From NCBI RefSeq assembly GCF_042654245.1, contig NZ_JBHSGI010000005.1:248001-312000 (forward strand): 64,000 bases of DNA, read 5' to 3'. Each line of letters opens with the position of its first letter. Positions within the stretch are counted from its first letter, which is position 1. Both the position numbers and the translations under genes were made by a program. The notes under the pieces were generated by a model, which was not told the DNA's origin, made no database searches, and worked only from the letters and a program-made list of their open reading frames with translations. Source of the DNA: Seohaeicola_A nanhaiensis (GTDB lineage Bacteria > Pseudomonadota > Alphaproteobacteria > Rhodobacterales > Rhodobacteraceae). Positions 48,948 to 56,980 of the stretch are shown piece by piece.

Positions 48948-49451
48948 TCACGACCCATAACCGAACCGCCCCAGCTTCAGCGCCTGTTTGCCGGTCATCT
49001 CCAACAGGCAGCTCAGCGTGGCAGGCCCTGCTCCGGTGCCGTTCGTCCACTGGGCGCGCTCGAAATCGCAGCTGGCATCGCGGAACGGGATCCAGGCGCG
49101 CTGCATCTCGCGCAGGCTCTTTTCCATGTTGGCCGCCTCCGGCGCATATTTCCGCGTATCGGCATCCAGCGTCTTCGCCCGCTCGATCGCGGTCTGATAG
49201 TAGGTGTTCAGCAGGCCGTCCCAATAGGACAATTCCTGATCCAGACAGCCGCCCATCCCATAGGTCGTGCCCCCGGCTGGCGTTGCCGCCATGCAGGCAT
49301 CGGACGACTTGCCGATACAGGCCTCCTGCGCAACCGAGTCGGGCGCCGCGCCCAGGCATCTGCGGGTTGCCTCCTCGGAAAAGACGATATCCTGCGCACC
49401 GGCAGAGGATGCGGCGGCAATCGCCAGAACCGCCAGCGCCGCGCCCCTCAC
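48948..49451 (-). CDS. LprI/DUF1311-type exported protein
   Basis: A 167-residue exported protein: signal peptide MRGAALAVLAIAAASSAGAQ, then a DUF1311 (lysozyme-inhibitor LprI-like) domain with CLDQELSYWDGLLNTYYQ, AWIPFRDASCDFE and further Cys that form disulfides in the family. GTG start overlapping the stop of the acyl-CoA dehydrogenase gene (GTGA), so it is read on the same transcript as ivd. It separates ivd from the remaining liu genes, and ompW lies between it and liuB on the other strand. Its role beside leucine genes is unclear. Confidence 0.85.
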   Translation of the reverse strand: MRGAALAVLAIAAASSAGAQDIVFSEEATRRCLGAAPDSVAQEACIGKSSDACMAATPAGGTTYGMGGCLDQELSYWDGLLNTYYQTAIERAKTLDADTRKYAPEAANMEKSLREMQRAWIPFRDASCDFERAQWTNGTGAGPATLSCLLEMTGKQALKLGRFGYGS

Positions 49452-50611
49452 GCCATCGCCCCCATCAGCTCGCGTCCGACCAGCATCCGCCGGATTTCGC
49501 TCGTGCCGGCGCCGATCTCCATCAGCTTGGCATCGCGGAAAATCCGCGCGACCGGCGCGTCGTTCAGGAAGCCCGCGCCGCCCATTGCCTGCACCGCCTG
49601 ATGCGCCTGCACCATCGCTTGCTCGCTGGCATAGAGACAGCAGGCCGCAGCGTCCTGGCGTGTGACCTCGCCGCGGTCGCAGGCCTTGGCCACCTCGTAG
49701 ACATAGGCCCGGGCCGAGTTCATCGCCGTATACATGTCGGCGATCTTGCCCTGCATCAGCTGGAAATTCCCGATCGGCTGGCCGAACTGCTTGCGGGTCG
49801 CAAGATAGGGCATGATCTCGTCCAGGCAGGCCGCCATGATGCCCAGACCGATCCCGGCCAGAACAACGCGCTCGTAATCGAGCCCGGACATCAGGACGCG
49901 CACGCCGCGCCCCTCTTCGCCCAGCACGTTCTCGAAAGGCACTTCGACGTCCTCGAAGATCAGCTCGGCAGTGTTCGAGCCGCGCATCCCCAGCTTGTCG
50001 AAATGCGGCGAGGTCGAGAAACCGGTCATCGACTTTTCGATCAGGAAGGCAGTGATGCCCTTGGAACCAGCCTCGGGGTCCGTCTTGGCGTAGACCACCA
50101 GCGTATCGGCATCCGGCCCGTTGGTGATCCAGTATTTGTTGCCGTTCAGCACATAGCGGTCATTGCGCTTTTCCGCGCGCAGTTTCATCGAAACCACATC
50201 CGACCCCGCGCCCGGCTCGCTCATCGCCAGCGCGCCGACGTTCTGGCCCGAGACCAGTCCGGGCAGATATTTCGCCTTCTGGTCCGGGTTGCCGTTCAGC
50301 TTGATCTGGTTGACGCAGAGGTTCGAATGGGCGCCGTAGGAGAGCGAGACCGACGCCGAGGCACGCGCGACCTCTTCGACCGCCACGGTATGTGCCAGAT
50401 AGCCCATGCCCAGCCCGCCGTATTCTTCGGGAACGGTGATCCCCAGCAGCCCCATTTCACCCATCTCGGGCCAGAGCGCGGGCGGGAAGGCGTTGGTGCG
50501 GTCGATCTCGGCCGCCATCGGCTTGACCCGCTCCTGCGCCCAGCGATGCACCGTGTCGCGCAGGCTGTTGACGTCTTCGCCCAGATCAAAGCTCATGGAT
50601 GCGTTGAACAC
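49448..50611 (-). CDS. ivd: Isovaleryl-CoA dehydrogenase
   Basis: FAD enzyme of the acyl-CoA dehydrogenase family, first committed step after leucine transamination. A protein of 387 residues; motifs YGGLGMGYLAH, AMSEPGAGSDVVSM, YWITNGPDADTLVVYAKTD and the C-terminal EIGAGTSEIRRMLVGREL. The catalytic Glu is placed as in isovaleryl/long-chain enzymes (GLDYERVVLAG). Substrate is set by the liu context. The start is GTG 50611 because GGGGGAGGT lies just upstream; an ATG at 50596 would lose five residues. Confidence 0.94.
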   Translation of the reverse strand: MFNASMSFDLGEDVNSLRDTVHRWAQERVKPMAAEIDRTNAFPPALWPEMGEMGLLGITVPEEYGGLGMGYLAHTVAVEEVARASASVSLSYGAHSNLCVNQIKLNGNPDQKAKYLPGLVSGQNVGALAMSEPGAGSDVVSMKLRAEKRNDRYVLNGNKYWITNGPDADTLVVYAKTDPEAGSKGITAFLIEKSMTGFSTSPHFDKLGMRGSNTAELIFEDVEVPFENVLGEEGRGVRVLMSGLDYERVVLAGIGLGIMAACLDEIMPYLATRKQFGQPIGNFQLMQGKIADMYTAMNSARAYVYEVAKACDRGEVTRQDAAACCLYASEQAMVQAHQAVQAMGGAGFLNDAPVARIFRDAKLMEIGAGTSEIRRMLVGRELMGAMA

Positions 50612-50634
50612 GATGGCACCTCCCCCGATGTTAA

Positions 50635-50648
50635 TGAACAACTGTTCA
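50635..50648. promoter_or_regulatory. Operator-like palindrome at the ivd start point
   Basis: TGAACA (50635-50640) and TGTTCA (50643-50648) with two bases between, next to the -10 box and over the expected transcription start. A lone TGAACA half-site is at 50690-50695. This is a typical place for a TetR- or MerR-type repressor of the liu genes; no regulator gene lies in the window. Confidence 0.5.
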
Positions 50649-50649
50649 A

Positions 50650-50678
50650 ATAATACGCCGACCACCTTCCCCGGTCAA
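50650..50678 (-). promoter_or_regulatory. Predicted ivd promoter
   Basis: On the minus strand TTGACC (50678-50673), exactly 17 bases, TATTAT (50655-50650); start expected near 50643, about 32 bases before the GTG. Among the best sigma-70-like promoters in the window. Confidence 0.68.
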
Positions 50679-50786
50679 GCGTCACGTGGTGAACAGTATC
50701 AGACTTGAGTTTCCCCGCGGTCCCGGAGGAACTAGGCGAGACAGAGGAACGTTGAACGGTCAGCGACACTTTCGAAGGAGACACCC

Positions 50787-51257
50787 ATGTCCAAAGACAT
50801 CAAGGAAGAATTCTGGAGCCGTCTGGACGATGTCCAGGCAGGCATGCTGACCACCGAAGGCGCGCGGCCAGTGCCGATGTCGCCCTATGCCGACCGCGAC
50901 GCAAATGCGATCTGGTTCATCACAGCGGACGGCACCGATATCGCCCAAGCGGCAGCCGGAGGCAGCCGCGCGTCTTTGACGCTCGCCGATTCGGGGTCCA
51001 AGATCTACGCAACCGTCGATGGCACCGTCAGCATCTCCGACGATGCGGCCAAGCTGGACGAACTCTGGAGCCCCGTCGCCTCGGCCTGGTTCGAGGATGG
51101 CAAGGAAGACAAGGACGTTCGCCTCGTGCGCATGACGCCGCAACAGGCCGAGGTCTGGGCAACCGATGGCGCCGCCGGCTTTCTCTATGAGATTGCAAAG
51201 GCGAACCTGACCGACAGCAAACCCGATATGGGCGAGCACGCCCGGATCACATTTTGA
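50787..51257 (+). CDS. Pyridoxamine 5'-phosphate oxidase-family (general stress) protein
   Basis: A 156-residue FMN-binding split-barrel protein of the general-stress-protein-26 type: MLTTEGARPVPMSPYADRD, then AIWFITADGTDIAQ and a C-terminal region around LWSPVASAWFEDGKEDKDV. Such proteins bind flavin or F420; the substrate is unknown. AAGGAG lies 8 bases before the ATG. It overlaps the CreA-like gene downstream (TTGA). Confidence 0.88.
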   Translation: MSKDIKEEFWSRLDDVQAGMLTTEGARPVPMSPYADRDANAIWFITADGTDIAQAAAGGSRASLTLADSGSKIYATVDGTVSISDDAAKLDELWSPVASAWFEDGKEDKDVRLVRMTPQQAEVWATDGAAGFLYEIAKANLTDSKPDMGEHARITF

Positions 51258-51706
51258 TCCGGGCCGGACTTGCGGCAGCGCTCATCAGCGCTGCCGTTCC
51301 CGCCCTCGCCGAACAGATCGGCGAGGTCGGTGTCGATTGGGTCGGCAACGACATCGTGATCGAGGCAGTCCAGGACCCCAAGGTTCAGGGTGTGACCTGC
51401 CATGTCGCCTATTTCGACCGCGGCCTGATAGACCGCCTGTCGAAGGGCAACTGGTTCGAGGATCCGTCGAACGCCTCGATTGCCTGTCGGCAGACAGGCC
51501 CAATCGTGATCGGCGCCATAGATCGGAGCGAGGATGGCGAGGATGTGTTCCGCACCTCACGCTCGTTGATCTTCAAGTCGCTGCGGGTGAAGCGCATTTA
51601 TGACGAGAAGAACAAGACGCTGGTCTATCTGGCCCATGCAGCGGAATTGAAGGACGGTTCGGCCAAGCTCTCCATTTCCACCGTCCCGCTTTACGGGTCG
51701 GAATAA
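51254..51706 (+). CDS. creA: CreA-family exported protein
   Basis: A 150-residue protein with a signal peptide (MIRAGLAAALISAAVPALA) and the CreA domain: EIGEVGVDW-like start, DPKVQGVTCHVAYFDRG, NASIACRQTGPI with two Cys, and SLRVKRIYDEKNKTLVYLAH. CreA proteins are periplasmic and of unknown function. The start is TTG 51254 overlapping the upstream stop (TTGA), a rare start codon that gives exactly the signal peptide. Confidence 0.88.
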   Translation: MIRAGLAAALISAAVPALAEQIGEVGVDWVGNDIVIEAVQDPKVQGVTCHVAYFDRGLIDRLSKGNWFEDPSNASIACRQTGPIVIGAIDRSEDGEDVFRTSRSLIFKSLRVKRIYDEKNKTLVYLAHAAELKDGSAKLSISTVPLYGSE

Positions 51707-51728
51707 GGGCGGGGGCCAAGCCGCCCTT
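51705..51728. terminator. Hairpin between creA and the DegT-type gene
   Basis: Perfect 8-base arms AAGGGCGG (51705-51712) and CCGCCCTT (51721-51728), 8-base loop, between two convergent genes; the creA stop codon touches it. Confidence 0.6.
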
Positions 51729-51742
51729 CCCCTATGGCCGTT

Positions 51743-52936
51743 TCAAGCTGCCTGATGAACCGCGCTGACCTCGGCGCGGATGATGCGTGCAATCAGCGCG
51801 CAATCATCAAGACTGAAGGTCAGCGGCACGCGCATGTCGAGAAGTCCGCGCAGTATCCGGTCGGTAGACGGCATCCGCGGAGCATCGACATAGCGCCAGC
51901 TGTCGTAGCGCGAGGTAAAGCCCTTGGGCTCGCCCTCGCCGAACCATTTCAGCTCGACCCCCCGCGCAGCACAACGGCGCACCACCTCGGCCACCTTCTC
52001 CTCGCTCCAACCCAGCAGAATAAACTGGATGGATGACCCGACGAAGCGTTCTTCCGCCGGTCGCTCGATCACGGTCAGGCCCGGCGTGCCCCGCAATCCG
52101 TCCTCGATGGTGCGATATCGCTCGTTCCACCGATCCAACTGCTTTGCAAGGTCGCGCAGCTGCGGGCGCAGGATGGCCGCGCGCAGGTTGTCCATCCGGC
52201 CCGAGATATTGGGCGTGACGTATTTCACCCGCTCGAAGGCCTCCGGCCCCGGCGCGGCGCGGTGGCGTTCATAGAGCATGTAGGATCCCGACAGGATCAC
52301 GGCCCGCGCCGCCAAATCCTCGTCATCGGTCACCAGAAACCCGCCCTCGCCCGAGTTCATGTGCTTGTAGGTCTGTGTCGAATAGGCGGCGGCCAGCCCA
52401 TGTCGCCCCGAGGCGATCCCGTTCCAAGACGCCCCCATCGTGTGCGCGCAGTCCTCGATCACCTTGACCCCGGCCGCATCACAGATCGCCATCAGACGCT
52501 CCATGTCGCAGATATGCCCGCGCATGTGCGACAGCAGCAGCACCCGCGCCTGCCCGGCCTTGGATGCCAGGTCGTCAAGGTCGATGGTCAGTTGCTCGGT
52601 CACGCCGACAAAGAGCGGTACCGCCCCCAGCGAGGCGATCGCCCCAGGCACCGGCGCGAGGGTAAAGGCGTTGGTCAGAACCGGATCGCCGGGCCTCACG
52701 CCTGCCGCCCGCAGCGCGGTCGAGATGGCATAGCCGCCCGAGGCGACTGCCAGACAATATTTCGCGCCGGTGAAGTCGGCGAATTCCTCTTCCAGCAGCG
52801 CCGTCTCGGCGATTTCCCCGCTGACGGTGTTATACCTGTGCAACCGCCCGTGCCGCAGCACGGCCAGCGCCGCCTCGATCCCGGCTTCCGGAATCGGCTC
52901 CTGTTGCGTGAAGACGCCTGTGAACTTTTCGCTCAT
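51743..52936 (-). CDS. DegT/DnrJ/EryC1/StrS-family aminotransferase
   Basis: PLP enzyme of 397 residues. Lys191 in STQTYKHMNSGEGG is the expected Schiff-base residue; VIEDCAHTMG carries the cofactor Asp. Family members aminate keto-sugars or similar compounds during polysaccharide or antibiotic synthesis; without other sugar genes near it the substrate is open. The next gene on the same strand upstream is a phosphatase, 39 bases away, so they may share a transcript. Confidence 0.87.
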   Translation of the reverse strand: MSEKFTGVFTQQEPIPEAGIEAALAVLRHGRLHRYNTVSGEIAETALLEEEFADFTGAKYCLAVASGGYAISTALRAAGVRPGDPVLTNAFTLAPVPGAIASLGAVPLFVGVTEQLTIDLDDLASKAGQARVLLLSHMRGHICDMERLMAICDAAGVKVIEDCAHTMGASWNGIASGRHGLAAAYSTQTYKHMNSGEGGFLVTDDEDLAARAVILSGSYMLYERHRAAPGPEAFERVKYVTPNISGRMDNLRAAILRPQLRDLAKQLDRWNERYRTIEDGLRGTPGLTVIERPAEERFVGSSIQFILLGWSEEKVAEVVRRCAARGVELKWFGEGEPKGFTSRYDSWRYVDAPRMPSTDRILRGLLDMRVPLTFSLDDCALIARIIRAEVSAVHQAA

Positions 52937-52975
52937 GCCGCCTGTTTGAGCCGCGCCGCGCGCAGGGTCAAGGGA

Positions 52976-53638
52976 TCAGGCGAGCAACCGCTCCACGGCC
53001 CCGCGCAATTCCCCGAAGGACCCGATCAGCGCCTCTGGCTCCAGCGCGGCCATATCCTCGCCCGAGGGGCCGAATGTCACCAGCACCGAGGGAACGCCCG
53101 CCGCCCGCGCGGTATTGCGGTCGGTATCGGAATCGCCCACCAGCAGGCATCGCGCCGGATCGCCCCCCGCCCGGCGCGCCGCCTCGCGCAGCGGCTCGGG
53201 ATCGGGCTTGCGCACCGACAGCGTATCGGCCCCGACCAGCGAGGCGAAGGCGTCGCGCACACCCAGCCGGGTCAGCAGCAGGTCCGCCAGCGCCTCGGGC
53301 TTGTTCGTGCATATACCGACGGCAAAGCCACCCTCGCGCAGATCCTCCACCGCCTCCATCGCCCCCGGATAAAGCACCGTGTGGCGGTCGATCTGCTGCG
53401 AATAGGCATCCAGCAGGACCGGATAATACTGATCCACCGTCGCCGCATCGAACAGGGTCACGCGGTCCAGCCCGACGCTCAGCATTCGCCGCCCGCCGCG
53501 CAGTGCCACCCCTGCGTCCCGCACCGGGTCCAGCACGTCGCCCAGCCCCATGTGGCGAAAACAGTGGTTGGCGGCGGCGATCAGATCGCCCGAGGTATCC
53601 GCAAGTGTGCCGTCCAGATCGAAGATAACCGTGCGCAT
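52976..53638 (-). CDS. gph: HAD-family phosphatase, phosphoglycolate phosphatase type
   Basis: A 220-residue protein with the HAD motifs: VIFDLDGTLADTSGD at the N-terminus (nucleophile Asp), GICTNKPEALAD (motif II), Lys in SVRKPDPEPL, and LVGDSDTDRNTARAAG (motif IV). With a helical cap domain, it fits phosphoglycolate phosphatase, though other small phosphate esters are possible. AGGAG precedes the ATG. Divergent from glmU. Confidence 0.9.
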   Translation of the reverse strand: MRTVIFDLDGTLADTSGDLIAAANHCFRHMGLGDVLDPVRDAGVALRGGRRMLSVGLDRVTLFDAATVDQYYPVLLDAYSQQIDRHTVLYPGAMEAVEDLREGGFAVGICTNKPEALADLLLTRLGVRDAFASLVGADTLSVRKPDPEPLREAARRAGGDPARCLLVGDSDTDRNTARAAGVPSVLVTFGPSGEDMAALEPEALIGSFGELRGAVERLLA

Positions 53639-53675
53639 GCCCTGCTCCTGTCGGCGTCTTTCCGCCCTGCGCTAT

Positions 53676-53688
53676 TGCAGACTGCAAC
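53676..53688. promoter_or_regulatory. Palindrome between divergent gph and glmU
   Basis: TTGCAG (53676-53681), one base, CTGCAA (53683-53688), in the shared 130-base upstream region. Possible operator; unknown protein. Confidence 0.35.
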
Positions 53689-53768
53689 CATGATTGATTG
53701 CCGCCCGGCTTGCGCCCTGCCATTCAGCGGATAAAACGGGCGGAATTCGAATTCAAAGAGAAAAACAG

Positions 53769-55118
53769 ATGGACATCGCACTCGTCATCCTGGCTGCCGG
53801 AAAAGGCACAAGGATGAACTCGGATCTGCCGAAGGTGCTGCACCCGATAGCGCACGCGCCCATGCTGGCACACGCGATGCGCGCGGGCGCCGCGCTCGAT
53901 CCTGTGCGCACGGTTGTCGTCGCGGGCCACGGCGCGGACGAGGTGCGCGCGGCTGTGGCCCAGATCGACGAGACCGCCGAGGTGGTGATCCAGCCCGAGC
54001 AGAACGGCACCGCCCACGCGGTCGACATGGCGCGCGCGACGCTGGCGGGGTTCGACGGCGATGTCGTCGTCCTGTTCGGCGACACGCCCTTCCTGCGGCC
54101 AGAGACGCTGGAACGCATGGCCGCCGCGCGGGGGCGGTCCGATCTCGTGGTGCTGGGCTTCGATGCCGCCGACCCCGGCCGCTATGGCCGGCTGGTGATG
54201 AACGGCGACCAGCTGGAACGCATCGTCGAGTTCAAGGACGCCACCGACGCCGAGCGCGCCATCACGCTCTGCAACAGCGGGCTGATGGCCTGTGACGCCA
54301 CGACCCTTTTTGCCCTGATCGCCAGGGTCGGAAACGCGAACGCCTCGGGCGAATACTATCTGACCGATATCGTCGAACTTGCCAATGCGGAAGGCCTTTC
54401 CGTGACCGCGGTGCGCTGCGACGAGGCCGAAACGCTGGGCATCAACACCCGCGCCGAACTGGCCGAGGCCGAGGCCGCGTTCCAGACCCGCGCCCGCGCC
54501 GAACTACTCGAGACCGGCGTCACGCTGATGGCCCCGGAAACCGTCTACTTGTCGCTCGACACCGTGATTGGCCGCGATGCAGTGATCGAGCCGAACGTGG
54601 TCTTCGGCCCGGGCGTCACCGTCGAATCCGGCGCGCGGATCCGCGCCTTCAGCCATCTCGAAGGCTGCCACGTCAGCCGCGGCGGCATCATCGGCCCCTT
54701 CGCCCGCCTGCGCCCCGGTGCGGAACTGGCGGAGGATGTCCACATCGGCAACTTTGTCGAGATCAAGAACGCCGAGATCGCGGAAGGCGCCAAGATCAAC
54801 CACCTGAGCTATATCGGCGATGCCTCGGTCGGACAGAGAACCAACATCGGCGCGGGCACGATCACCTGCAATTACGATGGCGTGTTCAAGCACCGTACCG
54901 AGATCGGCGCCAATGTCTTCATCGGGTCCGACACCATGCTGGTCGCCCCGGTGCGCGTCGGCAACAATGCGATGACGGCGACCGGCACGGTGGTTACCAA
55001 GAACGTCGAGGACGGCGCGATGGCGATTGCCCGCAGCGAGCAGGTCAACAAACCCGGCTTTGCGGTCAAGATGTTCGAAATGTTGAAGTCCCGCAAAGCA
55101 AAACAACAAAAGGGATAG
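53769..55118 (+). CDS. glmU: Bifunctional UDP-GlcNAc pyrophosphorylase / glucosamine-1-P acetyltransferase
   Basis: Makes UDP-N-acetylglucosamine for peptidoglycan and LPS. A protein of 449 residues: N-terminal uridyltransferase with VILAAGKGTRMNSDLPKVLH and QNGTAHAV, and a C-terminal left-handed beta-helix with acetyltransferase (NFVEIKNAEI, HLSYIGDASVG and NIGAGTITCNYDG). The ATG at 53769 has only a weak AGAG upstream. The glmS gene starts 5 bases after the stop, so the two are one operon that supplies and then uses glucosamine phosphate. Confidence 0.97.
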   Translation: MDIALVILAAGKGTRMNSDLPKVLHPIAHAPMLAHAMRAGAALDPVRTVVVAGHGADEVRAAVAQIDETAEVVIQPEQNGTAHAVDMARATLAGFDGDVVVLFGDTPFLRPETLERMAAARGRSDLVVLGFDAADPGRYGRLVMNGDQLERIVEFKDATDAERAITLCNSGLMACDATTLFALIARVGNANASGEYYLTDIVELANAEGLSVTAVRCDEAETLGINTRAELAEAEAAFQTRARAELLETGVTLMAPETVYLSLDTVIGRDAVIEPNVVFGPGVTVESGARIRAFSHLEGCHVSRGGIIGPFARLRPGAELAEDVHIGNFVEIKNAEIAEGAKINHLSYIGDASVGQRTNIGAGTITCNYDGVFKHRTEIGANVFIGSDTMLVAPVRVGNNAMTATGTVVTKNVEDGAMAIARSEQVNKPGFAVKMFEMLKSRKAKQQKG

Positions 55119-55123
55119 GGCAA

Positions 55124-56947
55124 ATGTGCGGAATTATCGGGGTCTTGGGCAGCCACGAAGTGGCGCCGACCCTCGTCGAAGCGCTGAAACGCCTGGAATA
55201 TCGCGGCTATGACAGCGCGGGCATCGCGACGGTGAACGCCGGCGCGCTGGACCGCCGCCGCGCGGTTGGCAAGCTGGTGAACCTGTCCGATCTGCTGGTC
55301 CATCAGCCGCTGGCCGGCAAGGCCGGGATCGGCCACACGCGCTGGGCGACCCATGGCGAGCCGACGGTGACCAATGCCCACCCCCATCAGGCGGGCCGTG
55401 TCGCGGTGGTGCACAACGGCATCATCGAGAACTACCGCGAACTGCGCGCGGAACTGGCCAGCCATGGCGTGCCCTTCACCACCGAAACCGACACAGAGAC
55501 AGTGGCGCTGCTCACCGAGCACTACATGAAACAGGGCCTCGGTCCGGTCGATGCGGTGTTCAAGACGCTCGACCGGCTTGAGGGCGCCTTTGCGCTCGCC
55601 TTCCTGTTCGACGGCGAGGACGACCTTATCATCGGCGCCCGCAAGGGTTCGCCGCTCGCCATCGGCTATGGCGACGGCGAGATGTATGTCGGCTCGGACG
55701 CCATCGCGCTGTCGCCGCTGACCGACCGGATCAGCTACCTCGAGGAAGGCGACCGCGCCGTCGTCACGCGCGAAGGCGTGCAGATTTACGACGCGCGGGG
55801 CAATCTGGCCAACCGCGCCGTCAAGCAGATCGCGCTCGACAACGCGCGCGTCGATAAGGCCGGGCACAAGCACTTCATGGCCAAGGAGATCGCCGAGCAG
55901 CCGCAGGTGATCGGCGAGGCCCTGAACCACTATCTGCCGGCGGGCGGCGCCGAGGTTGTCTTGCCGGGGAACGGGATCGACTTCAGCAGGATCGAACGGC
56001 TGACGATGGTCGCCTGCGGAACGGCCTTCTATGCCTGCCTCACCGCCAAATACTGGTTCGAACAGCTGGCCCGCCTGCCGGTCGAAGTCGATATCGCCTC
56101 GGAGTTCCGCTATCGCGAGCCGCCGATCACACCGGGCACACTGGCGCTGTTTGTCAGCCAGTCGGGCGAAACCGCCGACACCCTCGCCGCGCTGCGGTTC
56201 TGCGAGGGCAAGGCCGCGCAGATCGTCTCGGTGATCAACGTGCCCGAAAGCTCGATTGCGCGCGAAAGCGATCTGGCCCTGCCGATCCACGCCGGTGTCG
56301 AAATCGGCGTCGCCTCGACCAAGGCCTTTACCTGCCAGCTGACTGTCCTGCTCATGCTCGCGCTCAAGGCGGCGGCGGACCGCGGCACGCTGGATGCGGA
56401 CGAGATCGCCGATCACCTCGCCGCGATGCGCGGGCTGCCTCAGGCGCTGAACGGCGCGCTGGACCAGAATGACGAAATCCGGGCCGCCGCCCAGCGCCTC
56501 AGCGAGGCGCGCGACGTGCTGTTCCTGGGCCGCGGTCAGATGTATCCGCTCGCCCTGGAAGGCGCATTGAAATTGAAGGAAATCAGCTATATACACGCCG
56601 AAGGTTATGCATCAGGCGAATTGAAGCACGGCCCCATCGCGCTGATCGACAAACACATGCCCGTGGTCGTGATGGCCCCGCGCGACGATCTGTTCGACAA
56701 GACCGTCTCGAACATGCAGGAGGTCATGGCGCGCAAGGGCAAGGTCGTTCTGGTCTCGGACGAATCCGGCATTGCAGAGGCGCATGAGGGCACTTTCGCC
56801 ACCGTCCGCATGCCGGCCGTGCATCCCCTGCTGGCGCCCATCGTCTATGCCGTGCCCGCGCAGCTGCTGGCCTATCACGCGGCGGTCGCCAAAGGCACCG
56901 ACGTGGACCAGCCGCGCAACCTGGCGAAATCCGTCACCGTCGAATAG
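55124..56947 (+). CDS. glmS: Glucosamine--fructose-6-phosphate aminotransferase
   Basis: Converts fructose-6-phosphate and glutamine to glucosamine-6-phosphate. A 607-residue protein beginning MCGIIGVLG, with the catalytic Cys1 after Met removal; glutaminase domain (HTRWATHGEPTVTNAHPH), then two SIS isomerase domains (VACGTAFYACLTAKYW, SQSGETADTLAALR, EGALKLKEISYIHAEGYA) and the C-terminal KSVTVE. No ribozyme-like leader; the gene follows glmU by 5 bases. Confidence 0.98.
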   Translation: MCGIIGVLGSHEVAPTLVEALKRLEYRGYDSAGIATVNAGALDRRRAVGKLVNLSDLLVHQPLAGKAGIGHTRWATHGEPTVTNAHPHQAGRVAVVHNGIIENYRELRAELASHGVPFTTETDTETVALLTEHYMKQGLGPVDAVFKTLDRLEGAFALAFLFDGEDDLIIGARKGSPLAIGYGDGEMYVGSDAIALSPLTDRISYLEEGDRAVVTREGVQIYDARGNLANRAVKQIALDNARVDKAGHKHFMAKEIAEQPQVIGEALNHYLPAGGAEVVLPGNGIDFSRIERLTMVACGTAFYACLTAKYWFEQLARLPVEVDIASEFRYREPPITPGTLALFVSQSGETADTLAALRFCEGKAAQIVSVINVPESSIARESDLALPIHAGVEIGVASTKAFTCQLTVLLMLALKAAADRGTLDADEIADHLAAMRGLPQALNGALDQNDEIRAAAQRLSEARDVLFLGRGQMYPLALEGALKLKEISYIHAEGYASGELKHGPIALIDKHMPVVVMAPRDDLFDKTVSNMQEVMARKGKVVLVSDESGIAEAHEGTFATVRMPAVHPLLAPIVYAVPAQLLAYHAAVAKGTDVDQPRNLAKSVTVE

Positions 56948-56962
56948 GCGCGGCACCTCGGG

Positions 56963-56980
56963 CGGGCCGGCAACGGCCCG
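56963..56980. terminator. Hairpin between glmS and dnaE
   Basis: Perfect 7-base arms CGGGCCG (56963-56969) and CGGCCCG (56974-56980) with loop GCAA, filling the gap between two convergent genes; the dnaE stop follows directly. Confidence 0.6.

Noticed and set aside
53743..53760. GAATTCGAATTC repeat before glmU as an operator
   Set aside because: Short, simple palindrome with no second copy; likely chance.
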